Under the pieces are notes generated by a model. That model saw only the letters and a list, made by a program, of their open reading frames with translations. It did not search any database and was not told where the DNA came from. A stretch of DNA of 64,000 nucleotides from JAJTDS01 sp964202895 (GTDB lineage: Bacteria; Pseudomonadota; Alphaproteobacteria; Rickettsiales; UBA1997), in contig CAXNJM010000001.1 of assembly GCA_964202895.1 (NCBI GenBank), positions 930,001 to 994,000 on the forward strand, written 5' to 3'. The number at the start of each line of letters is the position of its first letter. Within the stretch, counting starts at the first letter, position 1. Position numbers and translations under genes: made by a program. Positions 25,282 through 33,652 of this stretch are shown piece by piece.

Positions 25282-27900
25282 ATGCTTCAAATTATTGCTA
25301 AAAAAATTTTTGGTTCGGTTAACGACAGATCAATAAAAGCTTTACAGCTAGATGTTATTAAAATTAATGAGTTGGAGTCTTCCATTTCAAAGCTTAGCGA
25401 TATAGAATTGCAAAACAAAACCAACGAATTTAAGGAGTATCTTAAAAATGGTGGCAAAGTTGACGATTTACTTCATCAAGCATTTGCAGTGGTTAGAGAA
25501 GCTTCTAAAAGAATATTGCAAATGAGGCATTTTGATGTCCAATTAATAGGCGGTATAGCTCTTCATCAAGGAAAAATAGCAGAAATGAGAACCGGAGAAG
25601 GTAAAACCCTAGCCGCAACCTTGCCGTGTTATTTAAACGGCCTTACAGGCAGAGGAGTTCACCTCGTCACAATAAACGATTATCTTGCTAAAAGAGATTC
25701 CGAATGGATGGGTAGGTTATATCAATTTCTTGGACTTACTGTTGGCTGTATAACTTCTGAAAGCGATGAAGTTGCTAGAAGAAATGCTTATAATTGCGAT
25801 ATCACCTATGCTACTAATAACGAACTCGGTTTTGATTATCTTAGAGACCAAATAAAATATAGCCTTGAAGATACTGTACAAAAGCCAAAATATTATGCTA
25901 TTGTCGATGAGGTTGATTCCATATTAATTGATGAAGCAAGAACTCCTCTGATAATTTCTGGGCCAACTAACGATAATTCAAGGCTTTACCAGCAAATTAA
26001 TCAATTTATTCCACTACTAAAGAAAGAAGATTATCTTGTTGATGAAAAGGAAAAGGCGGTTTCATTTACCGAGCAAGGCATTGAAAATGTTGAAACGATG
26101 CTAAAAAATAGCGGTGTTATTGAAGTTGATTCTAATATCTATGATGCGATAAATATATTACTAGTTCACCATCTTAATCAAGCATTAAAAGCACATAAAA
26201 TTTTTAAAAATGAAATTGACTACATTGTTAAAAATGGCTCAGTAATAATCATTGATGAATTTACTGGTAGAATGCAAGAAGGCAGAAGATTCTCCGATGG
26301 ATTGCATCAAGCTCTTGAGGCAAAAGAGGGGATAAAAATTCGCAATGAAAATCAAACTCTCGCCTCAATTACTTTTCAAAATTATTTTCGTCTTTATGAA
26401 AAACTTGCAGGCATGACGGGAACCGCTTCCACCGAAGCATTGGAGTTCGAGGAAATATATAATCTCAAAGTAATAGAAATTCCAACCAATCAAGCAATTG
26501 CAAGAATTGATGAAGAAGATGAAATTTATAAAACAGAAAAAGCAAAACTAGATGCAGTATTCAAAACCATTAAAACTTGCTATGAAAAAGAACAGCCAGT
26601 TTTAGTTGGAACAATCAGCATCGAGAAATCTGAGCAAATCTCTAAATTACTCAAAGACAATAAACTGCCTCACAATGTTTTGAATGCTAAATATCATCAA
26701 CAAGAAGCTGAAATTGTTGCGCAAGCAGGTGCTCCAAAAGCAATTACTATTGCTACTAATATGGCAGGAAGGGGAACCGATATTAAGCTTGGCGGTAATA
26801 TTGAGAAATTGATAGGAACAGAAACTGACCATGAAAAAATAAAAAATATTGAGGCAGAATTTACAAAAAACAAAGAAAGGGTTATTAAATCTGGAGGGCT
26901 TTATATTATTGGCACAGAAAGACATGAAAGCCGAAGGATAGATAACCAATTAAGAGGTAGATCAGGAAGGCAAGGAGACCCCGGAAATTCCAAATTCTTT
27001 CTTTCGCTTGAAGATGACTTAATGAGAATATTTGGCTCTGAGAAGCTTGGATACATGCTCTCTAAATTGGGCTTGGAAGATGATGAGGCTATTATTCATC
27101 CTTGGATTACTAAAACTCTTGAAAAGGCACAGCAGAAAGTGGAAACAAGAAATTACGAAATTCGTAAAAATCTACTGAAATATGACGATGTAATGAATCA
27201 GCAAAGAAAAATCATCTTTGCATTAAGGGAAGATATACTCACAGGTGCTCAAATTATTGAAAGAATCAATGAAATAAGCAAAGAAATTAACCAGCATGTT
27301 GTCAATAGCTATTTAAAAAGCAATATAGAGCACAGCGATTATGCATTAGAAGCAGAAAAGCTAGACAATGAAATGATTAGAATTTACGGAATTAAAATCA
27401 ATTCTTATCAAATTATTGAAGAGCAAAATTTTAATCATAAGGCGGTAGAAGAAGTGATAAATCAACAAACTGCTAAAATATTCAAAGATAAAGTGGAATT
27501 ATATGGAGAAAGTTCATTTAAACAAGCGACAACTGAAATTTTTCTCTCCACCCTTGATTTTGAATGGAAGGATCACCTTCTCTCTCTCGATAAATTAAGA
27601 AATTCTATTAATCTTAGGGCTTATGCACAAAAAGACCCTTTGCTTGAATATAAGAAAGAAGCTTTTGACCTATTTGAAGAAATGTTGGCAAGAATTGAAG
27701 AGCAAACAATTTCTTATTTATCTCATTTAAAAATATCGATGCAGAGCGATAGAAATAACGATTTAGACGACATAATCAATAATAATCAAATTGCTAATTA
27801 TCTTAATTCTGGTGATAAAAAAGAGCAATCAAGAAACGAATCTTGTTCGTGTGGAAGTGGAAAAAAATTCAAATATTGCCACGGCAAAATTGCTAGCTAA
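25282..27900 (+). CDS. secA: Preprotein translocase ATPase SecA
   Basis: An 872-residue motor of the Sec pathway that drives unfolded preproteins through SecYEG. The first ATP site has MRTGEGKTLAATLP near residue 100. DYLAKRDSEWMG, VDEVDSILIDEARTPLIIS, GMTGTA and TNMAGRGTDIKLGG follow, then the second nucleotide fold with RGRSGRQGDPG. The C-terminal zinc ligands are CSCGSGKKFKYCH, which bind SecB or ribosomes in relatives. The ATG at 25282 (MLQIIAKKIFGSVN) is chosen over an upstream in-frame TTG at 25270. The gene ends 18 bp before the IS1595-type element. Confidence 0.97.
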   Translation: MLQIIAKKIFGSVNDRSIKALQLDVIKINELESSISKLSDIELQNKTNEFKEYLKNGGKVDDLLHQAFAVVREASKRILQMRHFDVQLIGGIALHQGKIAEMRTGEGKTLAATLPCYLNGLTGRGVHLVTINDYLAKRDSEWMGRLYQFLGLTVGCITSESDEVARRNAYNCDITYATNNELGFDYLRDQIKYSLEDTVQKPKYYAIVDEVDSILIDEARTPLIISGPTNDNSRLYQQINQFIPLLKKEDYLVDEKEKAVSFTEQGIENVETMLKNSGVIEVDSNIYDAINILLVHHLNQALKAHKIFKNEIDYIVKNGSVIIIDEFTGRMQEGRRFSDGLHQALEAKEGIKIRNENQTLASITFQNYFRLYEKLAGMTGTASTEALEFEEIYNLKVIEIPTNQAIARIDEEDEIYKTEKAKLDAVFKTIKTCYEKEQPVLVGTISIEKSEQISKLLKDNKLPHNVLNAKYHQQEAEIVAQAGAPKAITIATNMAGRGTDIKLGGNIEKLIGTETDHEKIKNIEAEFTKNKERVIKSGGLYIIGTERHESRRIDNQLRGRSGRQGDPGNSKFFLSLEDDLMRIFGSEKLGYMLSKLGLEDDEAIIHPWITKTLEKAQQKVETRNYEIRKNLLKYDDVMNQQRKIIFALREDILTGAQIIERINEISKEINQHVVNSYLKSNIEHSDYALEAEKLDNEMIRIYGIKINSYQIIEEQNFNHKAVEEVINQQTAKIFKDKVELYGESSFKQATTEIFLSTLDFEWKDHLLSLDKLRNSINLRAYAQKDPLLEYKKEAFDLFEEMLARIEEQTISYLSHLKISMQSDRNNDLDDIINNNQIANYLNSGDKKEQSRNESCSCGSGKKFKYCHGKIAS

Positions 27901-27918
27901 ATATTAAATTGAGACATA

Positions 27919-27942
27919 GGTGATTATATACTTATCTCCCCT
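27919..27942 (+). repeat. Left terminal inverted repeat of the IS1595-type element
   Basis: It starts GGTGATTATATACTTAT and ends CCCCT. It matches the reverse complement of 30963-30986 at 23 of 24 positions (C versus T at position 18). Confidence 0.93.
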
Positions 27943-27950
27943 AATTTCTC

Positions 27951-27978
27951 TTGACAAGTTGTTTCGCTCCTTTATTAT
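27951..27978 (+). promoter_or_regulatory. Sigma-70-type promoter inside the transposon
   Basis: A perfect -35 box TTGACA (27951-27956) is followed after 16 bases by TATTAT (27973-27978), 29 bp before the transposase ATG. It lies just inside the left inverted repeat and would drive transposase, methyltransferase and endonuclease together. Confidence 0.65.
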
Positions 27979-28006
27979 GTAGGCATTAACAACAAAAAGA
28001 TTTTTT

Positions 28007-28936
28007 ATGAGAAATTTTAAAAACTTAATGGACTTCGCAACTTTCTTCAAAACAGAAGAAAAATGTCATAAGTATTTGAAGTCTATTTTGTGGCAAGAAG
28101 GCTTATATTTCGCTTTCTGCGGTGCTGACAAAATCCACCAATACGAATCAAACTTTAAGAAAAATCGCTGCTACTCCTGCAAACAAGATTTCTCAATCCG
28201 TAAGGGAACGATCTTTGATTCTTCTCGACTAAGCCTGCAAAAATGGTTCATGTGCATCTATCTAGTTAATTCAAACAAAAAGGGCATCTCAATTTGTCAG
28301 TTGGCTAATCAAGTTGGGATTATTCAGAAGTCAGCTTGGTTTGTTTTGCAAAGAATTAGAGAGACTTACCAATCTAATGATTTCACTAATCCATTTAACG
28401 GCATCACAGAAATTGATGAGGCTTACTTGGGAGGCAAAGAAGAAAACAGACATGCAAAAGATAAGAGGCTAACGGGTAGAAAAGAAAAGGCGGTTATAAT
28501 TGACTTAGTAAATAGAGATACAAAGCAGGTTAAAGCATTGAAAGTTGTTAGCTCGCAAGCTGAATATCTATTGCCTAAAATTTACATGAATGTTGCCGAC
28601 AACTCAACGATCATCACCGACACTTTACAGGCTTATAAACCACTTAAAAAACACTACGATCACAAAACAATTAAATACTCCGCTGGTGAATATATTAAGA
28701 ACAATTCACGAGTAGCTTTCAAGATTCACACCAACACGATTGAGGGATTTTGGGGTGAATTAAAACGAGACATAAAAGGAATTTATCACTGGGCAAGCCA
28801 AAAACATATTCAAAAATATTGCAATGAATTTGCTTATCGTTATAACAATAGAGAAATGAAAAATAACGAAAGATTCGTAGATTTTCTTAGTGGTGTGGCA
28901 AATACGAAATTAACTTATAAAACTTTAACAGCATAA
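28007..28936 (+). CDS. IS1595-family (ISXO2-like) DDE transposase
   Basis: A 309-residue transposase that should cut and paste the surrounding element by recognising its inverted repeats. The N-terminal zinc-ribbon region keeps one CxxC pair (Cys55, Cys58), while the first pair is reduced to a single Cys38. The ISXO2 catalytic core shows ITEIDEAYLGG (Asp137), IITDTLQAY (Asp205) and HTNTIEGFWGELKR (His241, Asn243, Glu246), giving complete acidic residues. Length is typical of the family. The methyltransferase ATG comes 3 bp after the stop codon, so transposase and restriction genes share one message, which is unusual for cargo genes. Confidence 0.93.
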   Translation: MRNFKNLMDFATFFKTEEKCHKYLKSILWQEGLYFAFCGADKIHQYESNFKKNRCYSCKQDFSIRKGTIFDSSRLSLQKWFMCIYLVNSNKKGISICQLANQVGIIQKSAWFVLQRIRETYQSNDFTNPFNGITEIDEAYLGGKEENRHAKDKRLTGRKEKAVIIDLVNRDTKQVKALKVVSSQAEYLLPKIYMNVADNSTIITDTLQAYKPLKKHYDHKTIKYSAGEYIKNNSRVAFKIHTNTIEGFWGELKRDIKGIYHWASQKHIQKYCNEFAYRYNNREMKNNERFVDFLSGVANTKLTYKTLTA

Positions 28937-28939
28937 ACT

Positions 28940-30298
28940 ATGAGACAAAGAGCTATAAGGATTACTGAGCTTCAGGATAGGCAAATGAATTTTGGTCAAG
29001 TTATCAATGTTTTAAATAGTTCAGCAAAACGACCAAAGAAGAAAAACCTAACATTTATTGATCTATTTGCGGGTTTGGGAGGAATTAGACTTGGCTTTGA
29101 AAAGGCATGCGAAGAATTAAACATTAAATCTAAATGTGTATTTTCTAGCGAAATAAAAGAGCATGCTGTTCAGACTTATGCCAATAACTTTAAAGACGAA
29201 GAAATTCATGGCGACATCACAAAAGTTGATGAAAAGAAAATGCCAGATTTTGATTATTTACTAGCTGGCTTTCCATGCCAAGCCTTCAGTAGTGCTGGAA
29301 AAAGACAGGGCTTTTCTGATATAAGAGGAACATTGTTTTTTGATATTGTCAGAATTTTAAAAGCAAAAAAACCGGAAGGTTTTATTTTAGAAAATGTTGA
29401 GGGGCTTGTTGTTCATAACAACGGAGACACTTTTCAAACTATTATAAAAGAATTAGATAATTTGAATTATAAAGTTTCTTGGAGAGTTTTAAACGCTTCA
29501 GATTTTGGAATACCGCAAAACAGAAAAAGGGTTTATATTGTTGGGCATTTAAAAAGAAAAATTGACCTAGATAATTTTGAGAAAAAGTCCTGCTCATTGA
29601 ATGATATTATTGATAACAAACATATCGAGAAGCCAAGTAAATTTGTTAATCTTCTGTTAGAGCATTACTCAATCAAAGAATTAGCTGGCAAATCTATAAA
29701 AGATAGAAGGGGTGGGGATAATAATATACACAGCTGGGACATAGACTACAAAGGTAAAATTACGCAAAAACAGAAGGATTTGATGAATATTCTTCTTAAA
29801 AAAAGAAGAATGAAGAAATGGGCTATAGAAAAAGGAATAGAGTGGATGGATGGAATGCCGCTTACTATTGATGAAATTTCAACTTTTTATGATGATAAAA
29901 ATCTGAAGCAAATGCTCGAAGACCTAGTGAAAAAGGGTTATTTGAAATTTGAACATCCAAAAAATCTATTTATTGAGAATGGTTCTAAAATAAGAAAATA
30001 CGACATAACGAAGTCAAAAGGTTATAATATCGTTGCTGGCAAACTCTCGTTTCCTTTATCTACAATCCTTTCTCCCTCTGGAATAGCCCCAACTATAGTT
30101 GCAACTGAGGCCGGAAAAATCGCAATAGCGACAAAAAAATGTATTAGAAATTTAACGGTCAGAGAAGGACTTAGATTATTTGGATATCCAGATAATTACA
30201 AAATGGATGATATTGATTATACCAAGGCTTTTGATCTCTTGGGAAACACTGTAATACCTCCAGTTATAGCAGAAATAACAAAAAGAATTTTTAAATAA
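28940..30298 (+). CDS. Type II C5-cytosine DNA methyltransferase
   Basis: A 452-residue Dcm-family enzyme that methylates cytosine C5 and protects host DNA from the partner nuclease. Motif I is FIDLFAGLGGIRLGFE (residues 39-54), motif IV is AGFPCQAFSSAG with catalytic Cys113, motif VI is ENVEGL (151-156), and QNRKRVYIVG and the late LLGNTVIPPV complete the set. The target-recognition region (about 230-370) contains a winged-helix-like insert. By linkage to an NgoBV/NlaIV-like nuclease the target is probably GGNNCC, which is inference. Its stop codon overlaps the endonuclease start in an ATG-TAA junction. Confidence 0.95.
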   Translation: MRQRAIRITELQDRQMNFGQVINVLNSSAKRPKKKNLTFIDLFAGLGGIRLGFEKACEELNIKSKCVFSSEIKEHAVQTYANNFKDEEIHGDITKVDEKKMPDFDYLLAGFPCQAFSSAGKRQGFSDIRGTLFFDIVRILKAKKPEGFILENVEGLVVHNNGDTFQTIIKELDNLNYKVSWRVLNASDFGIPQNRKRVYIVGHLKRKIDLDNFEKKSCSLNDIIDNKHIEKPSKFVNLLLEHYSIKELAGKSIKDRRGGDNNIHSWDIDYKGKITQKQKDLMNILLKKRRMKKWAIEKGIEWMDGMPLTIDEISTFYDDKNLKQMLEDLVKKGYLKFEHPKNLFIENGSKIRKYDITKSKGYNIVAGKLSFPLSTILSPSGIAPTIVATEAGKIAIATKKCIRNLTVREGLRLFGYPDNYKMDDIDYTKAFDLLGNTVIPPVIAEITKRIFK

Positions 30299-30963
30299 TG
30301 TCAGCTCAATCTCTCTTTAATGCACTGAAAGCAAAAAACATAATTGGATCTCATGGAACGGTTTATTTTGAGATGCAGAATTCAAAATGTGTAATTAATG
30401 ACAGCAGCATTATCGGCAATGTAATACAATCTTGGCTTCAAGATTTTATGAATAAAAACAATATCCAATACCGCACAGTTGATAACACGCAGGAATTTCC
30501 TGATTTTTATCTCTCTCAAGATAAAAACGATGTAGAATTATTAGAGGTCAAATGTTTTACAAAAAGTGCAAATTTTGATGTAGCTAACTTCCTGTCCTAT
30601 TGCCACTCAATACTAGAAAAACCATATAGACTCAATGCTGATTATCTAATTTTTGAGTACAGCACCTCGGAAAATGGAATAATAATCAAAAATATTTGGT
30701 TAAAAAAGGTTTGGGAAATATGTGGTGGTTCGGACAGGTCGGCTATCAAGATTCAATGGAAAAAGGGTCAAGCCTACAACATAAGACCGTCAACTTGGTA
30801 TGGCACTAAAAAGGTAAAATATCCCGCTTTTTCTACCAGATTAGATTTCATAAAAGGGCTGCAAGAAGTCTTAAATACTCATTCTTCTGCCGATTCTTTG
30901 CGTAAAGATTTCGTTAAAAAAGTTAGTAAGCTTTTTAAAGAACAAACGAGCGAAGATCTATAA
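30298..30963 (+). CDS. NgoBV/NlaIV-like type II restriction endonuclease
   Basis: A 221-residue nuclease with a PD-(D/E)xK site: FPDFYL (Pro68-Asp69), then VELLEVKCF (Glu83, Lys85). The pattern around it (LFNALKAKNIIGSHGTVYF, SWLQDFMNKNNI, KPYRLNADYLIFEY, WLKKVWEICGG, IRPSTWYGTKK) closely resembles what I recall of the NgoBV/NlaIV family, which recognises GGNNCC. The specificity is therefore predicted, not shown. It starts inside the methyltransferase stop codon and ends on the first base of the transposon's right inverted repeat. The frame is intact and probably active. Confidence 0.85.
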   Translation: MSAQSLFNALKAKNIIGSHGTVYFEMQNSKCVINDSSIIGNVIQSWLQDFMNKNNIQYRTVDNTQEFPDFYLSQDKNDVELLEVKCFTKSANFDVANFLSYCHSILEKPYRLNADYLIFEYSTSENGIIIKNIWLKKVWEICGGSDRSAIKIQWKKGQAYNIRPSTWYGTKKVKYPAFSTRLDFIKGLQEVLNTHSSADSLRKDFVKKVSKLFKEQTSEDL

Positions 30964-30986
30964 GGGGAAATAAGTATATAATCACC
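30963..30986 (-). repeat. Right terminal inverted repeat of the IS1595-type element
   Basis: It reads AGGGG then AAATAAGTATATAATCACC on the plus strand, the inverted partner of 27919-27942 with one mismatch. It is followed directly by the target duplication GAGACATA (30987-30994). Confidence 0.93.
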
Positions 30987-31040
30987 GAGACATAAAGAAA
31001 TATGTTGAATTTTGTTTTTTTTGTTTGAGAATTACAAACT

Positions 31041-31125
31041 TGGTGAGAGTGGGCATTTTTATTTGTAAATCTGGTCAGATTTGAAAGAAAGCATCCATAG
31101 CAAGTTTGATGGGTTACTCTCACCT
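31041..31125 (+). ncRNA. ffs: Signal recognition particle 4.5S RNA
   Basis: The outer stem GGTGAGAGT (31042-31050) pairs perfectly with ACTCTCACC (31116-31124). The apical domain reads GGTCAGATTTGAAAGAAAGC then ATCC. It is an AT-rich version of the SRP RNA core (GGTCAGGTCCGGAAGGAAGCAGCC), with the GNRA tetraloop GAAA and the AGCA internal-loop bases kept. Position just before dnaX matches the conserved ffs-dnaX order in many bacteria. The RNA binds Ffh and targets membrane proteins. Ends are approximate. The transposon's right end lies only about 55 bp upstream, so its promoter region is very short or partly supplied by the insertion. Confidence 0.82.
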
Positions 31126-31175
31126 TTGCCACACTTCAGTAAAAATAAAATTTAACCTCCACCTTATTTTCATTA

Positions 31176-32516
31176 ATGTTTCTAGAAGAAGTTTCTAATA
31201 CTGCCAATTACGAGCCTTTAAGTTCAAATGAAAATAATGTTATCAAGCAAGGCAAAGAAAAATCATATCTTGTTCTAGCAAGAAAATATCGCCCAAGTAA
31301 TTTTGATGAACTTGTCGGGCAAGAAGTTTTAGTAAAAACTATTAGCAATGCAATCAAAAATAACCGCTTACATCATGCCTTTATTCTTACCGGAATTAGA
31401 GGGGTTGGCAAAACCACTACCGCTAGAATTATTGCCAAAACAATTAATTGTTTAGATCAAGAAGCAGTTAAAACTGCAAAATGTTGCGATAAATGCTCTA
31501 ACTGTCTTACTATATCAGCGGGCAATCATCAAGATGTTTTCGAGATAGATGGAGCCAGCAACACCGGAATCGATGATATCCGCGATATAATTGAAAGAAT
31601 GGCTTATAGCCCAGTATCGGCAAAATACAAAGTGTATATAATTGATGAGTTTCATATGTTAAGTAAAAATGCCTTTAATGGCTTACTTAAAACTCTTGAG
31701 GAGCCACCTCCTTTTGTCAAATTTATTTTAGCAACAACGGAAATTAAAAAAGTTCCACCAACAATATCTTCTCGTTGCCAAAGGTTCAACTTAAGAAGGC
31801 TTAGTCAAGACGAAATAACTAATCATTTAAAAAATATTTTAACCAAAGAATTAATAGTTGCAGAAGAAAAGGCATTACATATTATTGCTTTTGCTTCTGA
31901 GGGCTCAGTCAGAGACTCCCTTTCCCTACTTGATCAAGCATTGGCAATTAATAATCACCAACCGCTTTTGACAACTGAAATCGTAGAACAAATGCTTGGC
32001 ATTACAGATAGCGATATTATAAATAATTTATTAGTTGCATTATTAAATGGCGATTTTTCAACCTCTCTAAAAGCTTTTGAAGATTTTTATCATTATTCAT
32101 CCGACATTAATCAATTAATTACTGATTTAATGTCTATGATTCATTTAGTTACAACAAAAAAATTAATTAAAAATTATTCAATTGATAAGCATCCTTTAAA
32201 TACTCAAAAAATAATTGTTGACATTGCTAATCAATCTCAATTATCAAGTCTTTGTAGAATGTGGCAAATGCTAAATAAAGGGATGATTGAAGTTGCAGAG
32301 TCTAATTCACAAAAAATGTCTTTTGAAATGTTGATGGCAAGGATATCTCATCTAGTTGCTTTACCCAATCTTGAAAAATTGCTTCTTAATATTAATGATG
32401 AAAAAAATTATCGCCAAGATGGCCTTCAGAATCAAGATTCTTTAGCTAAAGAAGGTAAAATTGATGATGTCGTTTTTGAAGTGTTAAGAAACTTTGAGGG
32501 CTCAAAAATCATTTAA
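31176..32516 (+). CDS. dnaX: DNA polymerase III tau/gamma subunit (short form)
   Basis: A 446-residue clamp-loader ATPase. ARKYRPSNFDELVGQE leads into Walker A GIRGVGKTTTARI. A four-cysteine zinc module follows (CCDKCSNC with an upstream Cys), then Walker B VYIIDEFHMLS and the sensor SSRCQRFN. Domain III ends near residue 390. The C-terminal tau domains IV-V are very short or missing, so the product resembles gamma more than tau. The first about 30 residues before YLVLARKYRP are an unusual polar extension. It lies directly after the SRP RNA gene. Confidence 0.93.
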   Translation: MFLEEVSNTANYEPLSSNENNVIKQGKEKSYLVLARKYRPSNFDELVGQEVLVKTISNAIKNNRLHHAFILTGIRGVGKTTTARIIAKTINCLDQEAVKTAKCCDKCSNCLTISAGNHQDVFEIDGASNTGIDDIRDIIERMAYSPVSAKYKVYIIDEFHMLSKNAFNGLLKTLEEPPPFVKFILATTEIKKVPPTISSRCQRFNLRRLSQDEITNHLKNILTKELIVAEEKALHIIAFASEGSVRDSLSLLDQALAINNHQPLLTTEIVEQMLGITDSDIINNLLVALLNGDFSTSLKAFEDFYHYSSDINQLITDLMSMIHLVTTKKLIKNYSIDKHPLNTQKIIVDIANQSQLSSLCRMWQMLNKGMIEVAESNSQKMSFEMLMARISHLVALPNLEKLLLNINDEKNYRQDGLQNQDSLAKEGKIDDVVFEVLRNFEGSKII

Positions 32517-32551
32517 GTTTATAAATAAAAATTAACCAATTAAATAAAATT

Positions 32552-33601
32552 ATGTCAGAAAATATTACAATTCTTTGTGTAGAAGATGAAATAGAAATCA
32601 GAGAAAACATATCGGAAATATTGAGATATGAAGGGTTCACAGTGTTTGAAGCAGAAAATGGTGCGGTTGGTTTCAAAATGTTTCTTGAAAAGAAGCCAGA
32701 TCTAATAATATCAGATATAATGATGCCTGAAGTTGATGGCTATGGGTTGCTATCAATGGTTCGCAAAAGCAATAATCGCAATAATAATGTTCCTTTTATT
32801 TTTCTTACTGCTCGTGGCACAAAAGACGATATGCTTAAAGGAATATCAATGTCCGCAAATGATTATCTAACTAAGCCAGTAGATTTTGACTTATTAATTG
32901 CTAAAGTTAGAGAAAAGGCTATCAATTCTCTTAAGATTCAAAAAAATCAGGCTCAAGATATAAACAATATCAAGAATCAAATCACTATAATTATGCCATC
33001 ACAAACCATGCAAAACCTAGATGAGATGATTAATATAATTCATAATCTAAGAAACGAGCCTTACGGGCCATTGCCTCATCGTCACTATCTGGAAGATATT
33101 AATCGCTTATATTTGGGTTTTAATAAACTAAAGATATCAATACTAAATTCTTTTGATTCTGAAATCATTGACAATAGACTTAATGTTGAAGATGAAATTT
33201 TCCTAATTGATGATTTCTTTAGAAATTTTATTACTAAATTGCCAGTTAATCAGCAAGAAAAAATAAAAATTAACAAGGAATATATAGATGCAAATTTGCC
33301 AATGGTTAAGCTCAACAAAGTAGGTTTTTCAAATGGTTTATCGATTATTTTTAATCTTTTATTTGAAAAATTTAATGGTTGCGATATAGAAATTGCCTTC
33401 ATGATAGATCATTTTGATAAAATGGCGATTATTTTGTATTTGAAAAATCTTGCTGAAGATTGCAATATAGAAAATGAGTTTAGTAGTAAGAATATAGAAT
33501 CAATTTTTGAAGAATATCACTGTTCTTTAAAGTTTGGCAATCAGCACAGCAAAAGTATAGTGTTGTTTGTGCCAGACTACAGGCTAATTGAGAAAAATTA
33601 G
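32552..33601 (+). CDS. Response regulator with degenerate histidine-kinase-like C-terminus
   Basis: A 349-residue protein. Residues 1-120 are a receiver domain with acidic pocket Glu11-Asp12, phospho-acceptor Asp55 in LIISDIMMPEVDGYG, Thr86 and Lys108. Instead of a DNA-binding domain, residues about 150-210 form a helical pair with IIHNLRNEPYGPL (His164) that recalls a kinase dimerisation/phosphoacceptor helix. Residues 220-345 look like a worn HATPase fold with no clear G boxes. It may act in a phosphorelay as ChpT or DivL-type pseudokinases do, but that is speculation. It is 35 bp after dnaX. Confidence 0.75.
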   Translation: MSENITILCVEDEIEIRENISEILRYEGFTVFEAENGAVGFKMFLEKKPDLIISDIMMPEVDGYGLLSMVRKSNNRNNNVPFIFLTARGTKDDMLKGISMSANDYLTKPVDFDLLIAKVREKAINSLKIQKNQAQDINNIKNQITIIMPSQTMQNLDEMINIIHNLRNEPYGPLPHRHYLEDINRLYLGFNKLKISILNSFDSEIIDNRLNVEDEIFLIDDFFRNFITKLPVNQQEKIKINKEYIDANLPMVKLNKVGFSNGLSIIFNLLFEKFNGCDIEIAFMIDHFDKMAIILYLKNLAEDCNIENEFSSKNIESIFEEYHCSLKFGNQHSKSIVLFVPDYRLIEKN

Positions 33602-33652
33602 AATATTATAAAGATTTACTTTTCTACTTAAAACTTAAAAATCATTGAATAA

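Larger units (their letters stand above)
27919..30986 (+). mobile_element. IS1595-family transposon carrying a restriction-modification system
   Basis: A 3068-bp element has 24-bp terminal inverted repeats (27919-27942 and 30963-30986) that differ at a single base. It is flanked on both sides by the perfect 8-bp direct repeat GAGACATA (27911-27918 and 30987-30994). An 8-bp target duplication and an ISXO2-type transposase fit the IS1595 family. Inside are three plus-strand genes in one tight operon: transposase, C5 cytosine methyltransferase and an NgoBV/NlaIV-like endonuclease. The last base of the endonuclease stop codon is the first base of the right repeat, so no space is wasted. All parts look intact, and the intact duplication implies a fairly recent insertion, between secA and the SRP RNA gene. 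Confidence 0.93.
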
